Source: an uncultured Lachnospiraceae bacterium (GTDB taxonomy: Bacteria; Bacillota; Clostridia; Lachnospirales; Anaerotignaceae). From it: 37,123 nt of DNA. The DNA is taken from assembly GCA_944384285.1 (NCBI GenBank), contig CALWSX010000164.1, positions 1-37,123 of the forward strand, written 5' to 3'. Positions 15,174-23,975 of this stretch are shown here, one piece after another. Positions within the stretch are counted from its first letter, which is position 1, and every line of letters starts with the position of its first letter. A model generated the notes under the pieces. It was not told the DNA's origin. It ran no database searches and saw only the letters and a list, made by a program, of their open reading frames with translations. Made by a program: the position numbers and the translations under genes.

Positions 15174-17104
15174 TGTCATTGCAAAAAATGAAATTTATTA
15201 CCCTCATTGCTCCTAAAGATAATATGGACGATATTTTAAAAGAGTCTTTGGCGGATTTTGAATTCCATGCTGAAAATGCTTTGGAAACTATCAACGATGC
15301 TGGTAAATTAAGAGCATTCAATGAACAGAATCCTTACGCAGACCCTATTAGAAAATTGGAAGACGCTATGTTAGCAATGAACATAGATCGCAATGAGCAG
15401 GTAGATGCCAAAATCGATAGTTTATTAAACCTCGATGAGGTTTCTGAATTATGCGATAGCAAATTGGCATACATGAAGGATTACGAAACAAAAGCTAATG
15501 AAATCAAAGCTAAAATTTCTGAAACAGAAAAAAATATCCTTCAGCTTAAACCTCTTGAGGGAACAGACCTCCAGATTGACGAAATCGTTAATATGGAATT
15601 TGTAAAAAGACGTTTCGGTAAAATGCCTGTTGAATGTTTTGAAAAGTATAAACTTTACCTTTCAGACAGAAAAAATATCATCTTTATCGAAGCTTTACAA
15701 GAAAATGGTTATGTTTGGGGATTCTATTTTGTACCTCGCCCTAATGTTCATGAAGCAGACAGATTATTCGATACACTTCATTTTGAAGTTATGGAATTAC
15801 CTTCAAACGTTACAGGAACAGCAAAAGAAGCTATTGCTACATTAACAGCTGAAATCGAGTCTTTAAAAGCTGAACTTTCTGCTCTTGAAAACGAAACAAA
15901 AGAAGAAATTTTAAAATATAAAGATGTTATTATCAAATATTATAATTATCTTTTAGAAAAAAATGAAATCTTTAAATTAAGAAACGTATGTGCACAAACA
16001 GACGTTGACTTCTATCTTGCAGGCTGGCTTCCAGCTATTGATGCAGACAGATTTGTTGCTCAGTTTGAAGATAAACCATACATAAGCTGTACAGTGGAAA
16101 ACCCTGAAGCTCTTAAGAAAAAAGGAGTTCTTGCACCATCAAAAGTTAAAAACTCAGCTATTGTAAAACCTTTTGCATTCTTCCTTGATATGTATGGAAA
16201 ACCTACATACGGAGAAATCGACCCAACACCATTTATGGCACTTACATATTTTATACTTTTTGGTATTATGTTCGGTGACGTTGGACAGGGTGCTATCATC
16301 TTCCTTGGTGGTCTTTACTTTGGATTTAAGAAAAGAATGGCACTTGGTAAAATACTTGCATACTGCGGTATCTCAAGTATGATTTTCGGTTATGTTTACG
16401 GTTCTGTATTTGGTATTGAAGAAACTATTATACCTGGATTCTTCCATCCAATGAGCAGAATTAATATGACTATCGGTTTATCTATCGTAATCGGTATCGT
16501 TATGATCGTTGTTGTAATGCTCTTAAACATTATCAACGGTTTCAAACAGGGAGACAAAGGTAAAGTATTATTTAGCACAAGTGGTGTTTGTGGTTTAATA
16601 TTCTTTATTTGCCTTGTAATTAAATTAGGAGTTCGTGATCTTTTCTTAACAGAAATTTTCCCAGAACCTTTTGCTATTGAAAGTGCTGGTTGGGTAACAC
16701 CTCTTATGCTTATTGCTCTTTTACTTATCTTCTTAAGAGAGCCATTAAGCGAACTTGTAAATGGTGAAGAACACTGGATGCCTAAAAATATTGGAAGCTT
16801 CATAGTAGACAATATCTTTGAACTTTTTGAGGTTGTTTTAAGCTATATCACAAATACTATCTCTTACATGAGGGTTGGTGCTTTCGCTCTTAACCACGTT
16901 GGTATGATGATGGTAGTATTCATCCTTGCTGGCGGACACGAAGATCCTAACTGGATTGTAGTTGCTATCGGTAACTTATTCGTTATGGCTCTTGAAGGTC
17001 TTATCGTTGGTATTCAGGTATTAAGACTTGAATTCTACGAAATGTTCAGCCGTTTCTACGATGGTGGTGGCAAGGAATTCACACCTGTTTTAAGCAAAAA
17101 ATAA
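15173..17104 (+). CDS. ntpI: V-type ATPase subunit I (a-type stator)
   Basis: 643-residue stator subunit that forms the ion half-channels beside the K ring. The N-terminal half (about 1-330) is cytoplasmic with coiled-coil stretches near 85-125 and 215-265. The C-terminal half has about seven to eight membrane segments, starting at FMALTYFILFGIMFGDVGQG, and includes SYITNTISYMRVGAFALNH. The latter is the family signature with the essential Arg that faces the ring carboxylate. The ATG overlaps the subunit C stop by one base, implying coupled translation. Confidence 0.95.
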   Translation: MSLQKMKFITLIAPKDNMDDILKESLADFEFHAENALETINDAGKLRAFNEQNPYADPIRKLEDAMLAMNIDRNEQVDAKIDSLLNLDEVSELCDSKLAYMKDYETKANEIKAKISETEKNILQLKPLEGTDLQIDEIVNMEFVKRRFGKMPVECFEKYKLYLSDRKNIIFIEALQENGYVWGFYFVPRPNVHEADRLFDTLHFEVMELPSNVTGTAKEAIATLTAEIESLKAELSALENETKEEILKYKDVIIKYYNYLLEKNEIFKLRNVCAQTDVDFYLAGWLPAIDADRFVAQFEDKPYISCTVENPEALKKKGVLAPSKVKNSAIVKPFAFFLDMYGKPTYGEIDPTPFMALTYFILFGIMFGDVGQGAIIFLGGLYFGFKKRMALGKILAYCGISSMIFGYVYGSVFGIEETIIPGFFHPMSRINMTIGLSIVIGIVMIVVVMLLNIINGFKQGDKGKVLFSTSGVCGLIFFICLVIKLGVRDLFLTEIFPEPFAIESAGWVTPLMLIALLLIFLREPLSELVNGEEHWMPKNIGSFIVDNIFELFEVVLSYITNTISYMRVGAFALNHVGMMMVVFILAGGHEDPNWIVVAIGNLFVMALEGLIVGIQVLRLEFYEMFSRFYDGGGKEFTPVLSKK

Positions 17105-17183
17105 TAAAACACATTTAAAAAATTTTAAAATATTAACTAAATACTAAATAATTTAAAATATTTTAATTTAGGAGGATTTAATT

Positions 17184-17612
17184 ATGGAATATTTAGCAAT
17201 TTTAGCATTAACAGTTGGAGTAGTTTCACCTTTAATTTCATTATACAGAAAAAAAGTATCTGGCAAAGAAATCACTAAAAGAACAATAAGAAGCACATTC
17301 GGTATCAATGCTCTTTCATTCTTCTCACTCTGCCTTCTTTTCGCTTTCACAGGCGCTACAGTATTTGGTGCTTCAGAAGCAGTTGAAGTAGCTAACGCTG
17401 CTGCAAATGGTTGGAGATTCGTTGGTGCTGGTTTATCAACTGGTCTTTCATGTGTTGGTGGTGGTATCGCCGTTGCTTCAGCAGCTTCAGCAGCTTTAGG
17501 TGCTATCTCAGAAGATCCAAAAATCATGGGTAAAGCTCTTATCTTCGTTGCTCTTGCAGAAGGTGTTGCTCTTTACGGTGTTATCATTTCTATCCTTATT
17601 CTTAATCAGTAA
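17184..17612 (+). CDS. ntpK: V-type ATPase subunit K (membrane rotor ring)
   Basis: 142-residue proteolipid with four membrane segments in two hairpins, about 1-21, 43-63, 78-106 and 116-140. Gly and Ala are abundant in the third. The ion-carrying carboxylate is Glu126 in FVALAEGVALYG of helix four; no equivalent acid is in helix two, as usual for duplicated K subunits. Glu126 is followed by Gly rather than the Ser/Thr of classic Na+ motifs, so ion specificity is open. AGGAGG lies eight bases before the ATG. A 79-base gap separates it from subunit I. Confidence 0.93.
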   Translation: MEYLAILALTVGVVSPLISLYRKKVSGKEITKRTIRSTFGINALSFFSLCLLFAFTGATVFGASEAVEVANAAANGWRFVGAGLSTGLSCVGGGIAVASAASAALGAISEDPKIMGKALIFVALAEGVALYGVIISILILNQ

Positions 17613-17669
17613 TAAAAATAATAATGTTATCAAAAAATTAAAAATTTTATGGGAGACCGGAGGTGCGGT

Positions 17670-17978
17670 ATGAGATACTATCTTATAAGCGATAACATCG
17701 ATACAAAAACCGGGCTTCGTCTTGTTGGTATCGATGGCACTTATGCAAGTACAGAACAGGAGTTTTCTGCCGCTTTGGATAAGGTTCTTGCCGATAACAG
17801 CATTGGTATATTATTGGTTACGGAAAAACTTTCCACCATGTGTGAGGACATTCTTTTTGATATTAAAACAAACAGAAAAACTCCTTTATTAACTATCATT
17901 CCTGACAGCAATGGCACAGGAAGAGAAAAGGATTCCATCACAAAATATGTAACTGAAGCTATCGGTATTAAAATTTAA
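17670..17978 (+). CDS. ntpG: V-type ATPase subunit F
   Basis: 102-residue small rotor subunit that sits with subunit D in the central stalk and modulates catalysis. MRYYLISDNIDTKTGLRLVGI and the IGILLVTEKL segment match the CheY-like F subunit fold. I place the start at the ATG at 17670 because GGAGG lies six bases upstream; an in-frame ATG at 17649 lies ahead of this site and lacks its own. Confidence 0.9.
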   Translation: MRYYLISDNIDTKTGLRLVGIDGTYASTEQEFSAALDKVLADNSIGILLVTEKLSTMCEDILFDIKTNRKTPLLTIIPDSNGTGREKDSITKYVTEAIGIKI

Positions 17979-18006
17979 CGAGAAGTAATCCGGGAGGTTA
18001 TTCATT

Positions 18007-18615
18007 ATGGTTGATATGAACGAAAAGCTCACGCTTTTTAGCCAGATTGTGAAAGAAGACGCCTTAAGCCAGATGAACGCACTTGATAAAGAAAACGATG
18101 AAAAGAAAGCTAAAGCAGTTAATGCCTTCAAAGAAGATTACGAGAGAGAAAGAGAAAATCGTATCAAATTTGAAAACTTAAAAATTCAGCGTGAATATAA
18201 ACAAGTTGTGGCTAAAAAACTTCGTGGCTACAGAGTTGAGCTTATTAAAAAACGTGACGAAATTGTAAATGATATTTTCGATAAAGTTGTTGTTCGTCTT
18301 AACGACTACATGAAAACTGACGACTACAAAAACTTTATCATTGATAGATTAGGCAAAGCAGAAAAAATCATGGACACAAAAGATTTTGAACTTTGCTGTA
18401 ACGAAAGAGATATGGCTCTTTGCGAAAAAATCGTTGACGAATTAAAATATCAGTACAATATTACATTAAAACTTGACAGAGGTATTTTAATCGGTGGCGT
18501 TATCATTAAAAAGAAAGACGCAAACCTTATCTCAGATGAAACTTTTGACTTTAGATTAAATCAGGCAAAAGAAGGATTTATTAAAGAAAGCGGTTTAACA
18601 ATTCCTGAGTTCTAA
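18007..18615 (+). CDS. ntpE: V-type ATPase subunit E
   Basis: 202-residue stator subunit. A long charged N-terminal helix (about 8-90) would pair with the G/H subunit. The compact C-terminal domain contains GGVIIKKKDANLISDETFDFRL, similar to the conserved C-terminal segment of E subunits that binds the top of A/B. GGGAGG lies nine bases before the ATG. It sits between F and A in the operon. Confidence 0.9.
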   Translation: MVDMNEKLTLFSQIVKEDALSQMNALDKENDEKKAKAVNAFKEDYERERENRIKFENLKIQREYKQVVAKKLRGYRVELIKKRDEIVNDIFDKVVVRLNDYMKTDDYKNFIIDRLGKAEKIMDTKDFELCCNERDMALCEKIVDELKYQYNITLKLDRGILIGGVIIKKKDANLISDETFDFRLNQAKEGFIKESGLTIPEF

Positions 18616-18734
18616 TTGGTGAAGGCAAAAAAGCCATAAAGCAAAAAGCTTTATCCATATTAATAATTTAAGCATTATTAAAAATTGTTAAACGAAAATT
18701 ATAATTCTTAGAAAAAGAAAGGTGGGCAACGGTT
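18616..18734. other. Intra-operon spacer before subunit A with a small hairpin
   Basis: This is the longest gap inside the V-ATPase operon (119 bases). It contains ATAAAGC-N5-GCTTTAT (18636-18654) without a T-run. The hairpin could mark an RNA processing or stability site that sets the amount of the A and B subunits, but that is inference. Confidence 0.35.
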
Positions 18735-20513
18735 ATGACTCAGGTTAATAACAATATAGTTATTGAGGGAATAAACGGACCCGTTGTTACTGTAAAGAAC
18801 TGCGATATTCTTCATATGCAGGAAATGGTTTATGTAGGTAATGAAAAGCTTATCGGTGAAGTTATCGGTATCCGTCCAGACCTCACAATCATTCAGGTTT
18901 ATGAAGTAACAACAGGACTTAAAATCGGTGAACCGGTTATCCCTACAGGCCACCCTATGGCGGCAACATTAGGCCCTGGTATCCTCACTAATATATATGA
19001 CGGTATCGAAAGACCTCTTAAAATATTCGAAGATACATCAGGAGCTTTCATTCAGAGAGGTCTTAATATAGGCGCTCTTGACGAAGAAAAATTATGGGAC
19101 GTTACTATTAAAGTAAAAGTTGGCGATTATGTAAAAGGCGGCGACATTTACGCTACATGTCCTGAAACTACTCTTATCGAGCACAGATGTCTTGTTGCTC
19201 CTTATCAGAGCGGTGAAGTTATCGAAGTTAAACCAGACGGCAAATACAAAGTTAATGATGTAGTTGTTGTTATTAAAAATATCAGAGGTGAAAGAGAAGA
19301 ACTTACTCTTTGCCAGGTTTGGCCAATCAGAGACCCTCGTCCTTTCACAGAACGTAAACCTATTGACACACCACTTGTAACAGGACAGCGTATTGTTGAC
19401 GCATTATTCCCTATCGCTAAAGGTGGAGCTTCTGCAATCCCTGGACCATTCGGTAGTGGTAAAACAGTTATGCAGCATCAGCTTGCTAAATGGTGTGACG
19501 CTGACATCATCGTATATATCGGTTGTGGAGAACGTGGAAACGAAATGACACAGGTTCTTCAGGAATTCGCTGAACTTATTGACCCTAAATCAGGAAGACC
19601 TCTTATGGACAGAACAGTGCTTATTGCTAACACATCTAACATGCCTGTTTCTGCTCGTGAAGCTTCTATTTATACAGGTATTACACTTGCTGAGTACTAC
19701 AGAGACATGGGTTACCATGTAGCTATCATGGCTGACTCTACAAGCCGTTGGGCTGAAGCTCTTCGTGAACTTTCAGGTCGTCTTGAAGAAATGCCTGCAG
19801 AAGAAGGTTTCCCTGCATACCTTCCATCACGTCTTTCACAGTTCTATGAAAGAAGTGGTTACACAATCGGTCTTAACGGAAGAGAAGGTTCTGTAAGTAT
19901 CATCGGTGCTGTTTCACCAGCCGGCGGTGACTTCTCTGAACCAGTTACACAGAATACAAAACGTTTCATCAGATGTTTCTGGGCTCTTGATAAAGACCTT
20001 GCTTATGCAAGACATTACCCAGCTATCAACTGGTTAAACAGCTATTCAGAATACATAGTTGACCTTGAAAAATGGTATACAGAACATGTAGGACCAAAAT
20101 TCAATCAGTTCCGTAAAGAAACGTCTGTAATCTTACAGGAAGAAAACAACCTTATGGAAATCGTTAAACTTATCGGTTCTGACGTTTTACCAGATGATCA
20201 GAAACTTATTCTTGAAATTGCAAGACTTATTCGTGTTGGTTTCTTACAGCAGAACTCATTCCACGAAGTAGATACATACGTACCTCTTGAAAAACAGTCA
20301 AAAATGCTTGAAGTTATTCTTCATCTCTATAAGAGAGGCAAAGAAATTGTTTCAAAAGGTGTACCTATGTCAGTTGTTCGTAAATGTCCTGTATTTGATA
20401 AGATCGTTAATATCAAATATGACGTTTCAAATAGCGATTTCTCCATCATTGACCAGTACATCAAAGACATTGATGTATATGCGGACAATATTATAGAAGA
20501 ATACAATAACTAA
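18735..20513 (+). CDS. ntpA: V-type ATPase catalytic subunit A
   Basis: 592-residue catalytic ATPase subunit; three copies alternate with B in the head. The P-loop is GPFGSGKT (237-244) and the catalytic Glu266 lies in GCGERGNEMT. The extra 'non-homologous' insertion typical of A subunits (about 120-200) is present. MADSTSRWAEALRE and the PAEEGFPAYLPSRLSQFYER signature follow. A strong AAAGGTGGG ribosome site precedes the ATG. Codon choice is like the other operon genes, with frequent ATC, TTC and CGT that suggest high expression. Confidence 0.97.
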   Translation: MTQVNNNIVIEGINGPVVTVKNCDILHMQEMVYVGNEKLIGEVIGIRPDLTIIQVYEVTTGLKIGEPVIPTGHPMAATLGPGILTNIYDGIERPLKIFEDTSGAFIQRGLNIGALDEEKLWDVTIKVKVGDYVKGGDIYATCPETTLIEHRCLVAPYQSGEVIEVKPDGKYKVNDVVVVIKNIRGEREELTLCQVWPIRDPRPFTERKPIDTPLVTGQRIVDALFPIAKGGASAIPGPFGSGKTVMQHQLAKWCDADIIVYIGCGERGNEMTQVLQEFAELIDPKSGRPLMDRTVLIANTSNMPVSAREASIYTGITLAEYYRDMGYHVAIMADSTSRWAEALRELSGRLEEMPAEEGFPAYLPSRLSQFYERSGYTIGLNGREGSVSIIGAVSPAGGDFSEPVTQNTKRFIRCFWALDKDLAYARHYPAINWLNSYSEYIVDLEKWYTEHVGPKFNQFRKETSVILQEENNLMEIVKLIGSDVLPDDQKLILEIARLIRVGFLQQNSFHEVDTYVPLEKQSKMLEVILHLYKRGKEIVSKGVPMSVVRKCPVFDKIVNIKYDVSNSDFSIIDQYIKDIDVYADNIIEEYNN

Positions 20514-20529
20514 GAAAGGAGGAGAAAAA

Positions 20530-21915
20530 GTGAATCTTGAATATTTAGGACTTAACTCAGTTAACGGACCACTTATCGTTGTTGATGGCATTGAAGGCGC
20601 ATCATTCGACGAAATGGTTGACATTTATATGGAAGGCGGAAAGAAACGTATCGGACGTGTAGTTGAGCTTCAGGGAAACCGTGCAGTTGTACAGGTTTTC
20701 GAAGGTACAACAGGTCTTTCACTTGCTAATACAAGAACACGTTTCGCAGGTAAACCTATGGAACTTGCAGTTTCACAGGAAATGCTTGGACGTGTATTTG
20801 ACGGTGCTGGACGTCCAAAAGACGGTCTTGGCCCAATTCGTGCTGATGAATACAGAAATGTAAACGGTATGCCGATTAACCCTGTATCACGTGTTTACCC
20901 TAAAAACTTTATTCAGACAGGTATTTCGACAATCGACGGTCTTACATCTCTTATCAGAGGTCAGAAACTTCCTATCTTCTCAGGTTCAGGTATGTGTCAT
21001 GACCAGCTTGCAGTTCAGATTGTTCAGCAGGCTAACATTTCAGGCGACGAAGCAGATAACTTCTGTATCGTATTCGCTGCTATGGGTGTTAAAAACGACG
21101 TTGCTGACTACTTCAAACGTAGCTTTGAAGAATCAGGCGTTCTTGAAAGAGTTGTTATGTTCCTTAACCTCTCAAACGACCCTATCATCGAAAGAATTAT
21201 AACACCACGTTGTGCTCTTACAGCTGCTGAATACCTTGCATATACACACAATATGCACGTACTCGTAGTTATGACAGACATGACATCATATGCGGAAGCT
21301 TGCCGTGAATTCTCCTCATCTAAAGGTGAAATTCCAGGACGTAAAGGTTTCCCAGGTTATATGTATTCAGACCTTGCGGAATTATATGAACGTGCAGGTT
21401 GTATCAATACATCATCAGGCTCAGTTACACAGATTCCTATCTTAACAATGCCTAACGATGACATTACACATCCAATCCCTGACCTTACAGGATATATCAC
21501 AGAAGGTCAGATTACACTCGATAGAGAGCTTGAACAGCTTGGTATTTACCCACCTGTAGCAGTTCTTCCATCTCTTTCACGTCTTATGAAAGACGGTATC
21601 GGTAAAGGCTATACACGTGAAGACCATCAGGCAGTTGCTAACCAGCTTTTCGCTTGTTACGCAAAAGTTCAGGATGCACGAAGCCTTGCATCTGTTATCG
21701 GTGAAGAAGAACTTACAGACATCGATAAACTTTACCTCAAATTTGGTAAAGAATTTGAAGGTAGATTCGTTACACAGGGTAGAGAAGAAAACCGTTCAAT
21801 CGAACAGACTCTTGAACTCGGCTGGGATCTTTTAGGTATGTTCCCTAAAGAAGAGCTTGACCGTATGGATCCTAAGATGGTTGAAAAATATTACAGAAAG
21901 ACTTCTTTTGAATAA
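20530..21915 (+). CDS. ntpB: V-type ATPase subunit B
   Basis: 461-residue non-catalytic partner of A. It has the same fold but, as normal for B, the P-loop position reads SGSGMCHDQLA. VVMTDMTSYAEACREFSSSKGEIPGRKGFPGYMYSDLAELYERAG in overlapping parts (about 245-300) is the B-family signature. The start is GTG at 20530, seven bases after GGAGG. It follows A by 16 bases. Confidence 0.96.
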   Translation: MNLEYLGLNSVNGPLIVVDGIEGASFDEMVDIYMEGGKKRIGRVVELQGNRAVVQVFEGTTGLSLANTRTRFAGKPMELAVSQEMLGRVFDGAGRPKDGLGPIRADEYRNVNGMPINPVSRVYPKNFIQTGISTIDGLTSLIRGQKLPIFSGSGMCHDQLAVQIVQQANISGDEADNFCIVFAAMGVKNDVADYFKRSFEESGVLERVVMFLNLSNDPIIERIITPRCALTAAEYLAYTHNMHVLVVMTDMTSYAEACREFSSSKGEIPGRKGFPGYMYSDLAELYERAGCINTSSGSVTQIPILTMPNDDITHPIPDLTGYITEGQITLDRELEQLGIYPPVAVLPSLSRLMKDGIGKGYTREDHQAVANQLFACYAKVQDARSLASVIGEEELTDIDKLYLKFGKEFEGRFVTQGREENRSIEQTLELGWDLLGMFPKEELDRMDPKMVEKYYRKTSFE

Positions 21916-21931
21916 TGGGAGTGATTAATTA

Positions 21932-22603
21932 ATGGATAATTCAAGTGTGCCAACCAAGGGCAACCTCATTAAAGCTAAGAAGTCATATAAACTCTCAAAA
22001 CTCGGCTATGAGCTTATGGATAAGAAAAGAAATATTCTTATCAGAGAAATGATGGCATTAATTGAAGCTGCTAAAGATATTCAAAGCAGAATCGATGAAA
22101 CTTTCTCAAAAGCTTACAAAGCTTTACAGGCTGCTAACATTTCTTTAGGTGTATGTAATGACATAGCAAGAGCTGTACCTATTGATGATACATTAAAAAT
22201 ACAGTACAGGAGTGTTATGGGTGTTGAAATTCCTACAGTTAAATCTGTACAGGAAGCTGTTGAAAATGTACATTACGGTTTTGACAGCACAAACTCAATG
22301 CTCGATATTGCCTATCTTAACTTTCTTGAGGTTAAAAGACTCTCAATGTTAATGGCTGAGATGGAAACAAGCGTTTACAGACTCGCTGTATCCGTATCCA
22401 AGGCACAGAAAAGAGCTAATGCGCTTAAAAATATCATCCTTCCACGTAATATCAAGAGAATTTTCGATATTACTAACGCATTGGAGGAAAAAGACAGAGA
22501 AGAATTCTCACGTTCTAAAGTTATTAAAGCCAATAAGATTAAAGAAGAACAGAAAGAACATCTTAAACAAATGGCTTTACAACAAAAAGAAAAAGCTGTT
22601 TAA
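21932..22603 (+). CDS. ntpD: V-type ATPase subunit D
   Basis: 223-residue central rotor shaft. Two long helical stretches (about 8-75 and 125-215) would form the antiparallel coiled coil that rotates inside A3B3. The N-terminal PTKGNLIKAKKSYKLSKLGYELMDKKRNIL pattern, with its conserved Lys/Arg residues, is typical. It is the last gene of the operon, 16 bases after B, and is followed by a strong terminator. Confidence 0.94.
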   Translation: MDNSSVPTKGNLIKAKKSYKLSKLGYELMDKKRNILIREMMALIEAAKDIQSRIDETFSKAYKALQAANISLGVCNDIARAVPIDDTLKIQYRSVMGVEIPTVKSVQEAVENVHYGFDSTNSMLDIAYLNFLEVKRLSMLMAEMETSVYRLAVSVSKAQKRANALKNIILPRNIKRIFDITNALEEKDREEFSRSKVIKANKIKEEQKEHLKQMALQQKEKAV

Positions 22604-22616
22604 TAGACAGTGTTTT

Positions 22617-22647
22617 AGTACGGAGCTTATGCTCCGTACTTTTTTTG
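22617..22647 (+). terminator. Terminator of the V-type ATPase operon
   Basis: A perfect ten-base-pair stem AGTACGGAGC / GCTCCGTACT with loop TTAT is followed by seven T. It starts 14 bases after the subunit D stop codon. Confidence 0.96.
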
Positions 22648-22904
22648 TTTAAAAATAGAAAAATTTTGGGCTTTTTAGGGAGAAAAATAAATTATTAATA
22701 TTTTCATATATAAAAAAATTTAAAGCGCTTAAAATTAAAATAAACTAAAATTAAATGGGTATAGTAATATTTTATAAAAAGATTTTATATACTAATCTTT
22801 TGTTTTTTTTAAGTATTATTTTTGTTTTATTTATAATTGAAATATGTTAAAATAATATTTGGTAAAAAAACAGTGAAAACAGTGAAATTTTTGGGAGTGT
22901 GCCT
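22648..22904. other. AT-rich gap before the orphan membrane protein, with a weak promoter
   Basis: Very A/T-rich and non-coding. An extended -10 TGTTAAAAT (22845-22853) could drive the next gene, but no good -35 stands 17 bases before it. Nothing else is recognisable. Confidence 0.4.
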
Positions 22905-23702
22905 ATGGAATATTTGAGCTTATTTGGGGCTATTGTTTCTGTTAACTCGATTATTTCATTCTTTAAATCAAAAAGATTTAGTGAACTTATAAATGTATTT
23001 ATATGTATACCGATTATATGTCAGGGTTTTATGTATAAAGATACAGTTATGAACGGTCTAATAACTATTGTACATTTGATAATTCTTTTAACGAGTATAG
23101 TAGGAAATTATGGCCTTATCATGTGGAATGAAAAAGTAAGGAAAAGAAATACCCCTTTATTAATAATTTTTACAATTATAAATGTATTTATAATTATCTA
23201 TACACAAAGAGAAATACCTTTAATAAGCCTTTCTAGGTATATTCCACATTATGAGCTTGGACAAGGTGCTTTTATGATATTTATAATTATGTGCAGATGG
23301 ATTTTGATAGCTATATTTGTACTTCTTCTTGCTTATATGCTTACAACTGTCAATATCAGATTTATAGATAGATTTTTTACTAAATCAAATACACTTATAC
23401 TTTTAAATTGTGAAAAAATAGTGGCATCTAAAATTAATAACTATCATATTAAAGGTATCAACAATGGAAAAGAATATTATTTTAATGTCAGAAAAGATGC
23501 TTTTTTCTATAATTTCAGAAATGGATGTAATGCCGTCTTGAAAGCGAGATATGGAATTTTAGGCGGGATTTATATAACAAATATGCCAGAATGTGGAGAA
23601 AATAGAAAAGAAAAATATTTAAAAAGATTTAACAATTTCTTTTTCATACTCCGTGCAATATTTACACTTTTGTGCATAACTGTATTTTTTATGGTAAAAT
23701 AA
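22905..23702 (+). CDS. Hypothetical multi-pass membrane protein
   Basis: I do not recognise this 265-residue protein. About six hydrophobic segments are visible (near 1-19, 27-45, 50-70, 84-99, 122-146 and 243-264). A soluble loop of about 95 residues (150-242) contains NNGKEYYFNVRKDAFFYNF and a Gly-rich GILGGIYITNM stretch. Charges favour both termini outside the membrane core. I choose the ATG at 22905, seven bases after GGGAG, over a GTG six bases earlier. It stands alone between the V-ATPase terminator and a DnaA-box cluster; nothing indicates its role. Confidence 0.7.
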   Translation: MEYLSLFGAIVSVNSIISFFKSKRFSELINVFICIPIICQGFMYKDTVMNGLITIVHLIILLTSIVGNYGLIMWNEKVRKRNTPLLIIFTIINVFIIIYTQREIPLISLSRYIPHYELGQGAFMIFIIMCRWILIAIFVLLLAYMLTTVNIRFIDRFFTKSNTLILLNCEKIVASKINNYHIKGINNGKEYYFNVRKDAFFYNFRNGCNAVLKARYGILGGIYITNMPECGENRKEKYLKRFNNFFFILRAIFTLLCITVFFMVK

Positions 23703-23710
23703 GGATAAAG

Positions 23711-23914
23711 TTATCCACATTGTACACATGCTTGTGTATTGTTTCTGTGGATTTGTAATTTTTTTAAATTTATTTGTTACAAAAAAATTAAGTAAAAATT
23801 ATGATGTTTAAAATTTAATTTTATAAAATTTACTCTCCTTAAAGGAGAGTTTTTTACTTGTTGTGGATAATGAAAAATTTAAATAAAAAAAATCCCCAAT
23901 CAAAATGTGGATTG
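23711..23914. promoter_or_regulatory. Second DnaA-box cluster, outside the origin
   Basis: Two perfect boxes, TTATCCACA (23711-23719) and TGTGGATAA (23862-23870), are joined by near matches TTGTACACA (23720-23728), TGTGTATTG (23733-23741), TGTGGATTT (23746-23754) and TGTGGATTG (23906-23914). No DnaA-trio array or GGCC block accompanies them, so this looks like a DnaA-binding or titration site, or a regulatory site, rather than a complete origin. Confidence 0.65.
23832..23855 (+). terminator. Terminator-like hairpin within the second DnaA-box region
   Basis: ACTCTCC-TTAAA-GGAGAGT followed by six T. It would end the transcript of the orphan membrane protein, 130 bases after its stop. Confidence 0.8.
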
Positions 23915-23940
23915 TGTTATTATTATAATTTATCAACTAA

Positions 23941-23975
23941 AAAACCTTTTGGCAAAGTTATGCCAAAAGGTTTTT
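23941..23975. terminator. Bidirectional terminator downstream of the second MATE gene
   Basis: The stem AAAACCTTTTGGCA (23941-23954) / TGCCAAAAGGTTTT (23961-23974) with a six-base loop is T-rich on both outer sides. It overlaps the MATE stop codon on the minus strand. Confidence 0.9.

Noticed and set aside
16396..16812. 138-codon minus-strand ORF inside the V-ATPase subunit I gene
   Set aside because: Antisense shadow of conserved membrane segments of subunit I; no start signals.
17168..17527. 119-codon minus-strand ORF over subunit K
   Set aside because: Caused by the Gly/Ala-rich coding strand of subunit K; no ribosome site and no family resemblance.
18636..18654. Hairpin before subunit A as a terminator
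   Set aside because: The stem is short and has no T-run, and the operon clearly continues.
23711..23914. This cluster as the true oriC
   Set aside because: It lacks DnaA-trios, a GGCC block and an adjacent dnaA gene, all of which are present at 11.3-13.2 kb. Moving the origin here also does not improve the gene-strand pattern.
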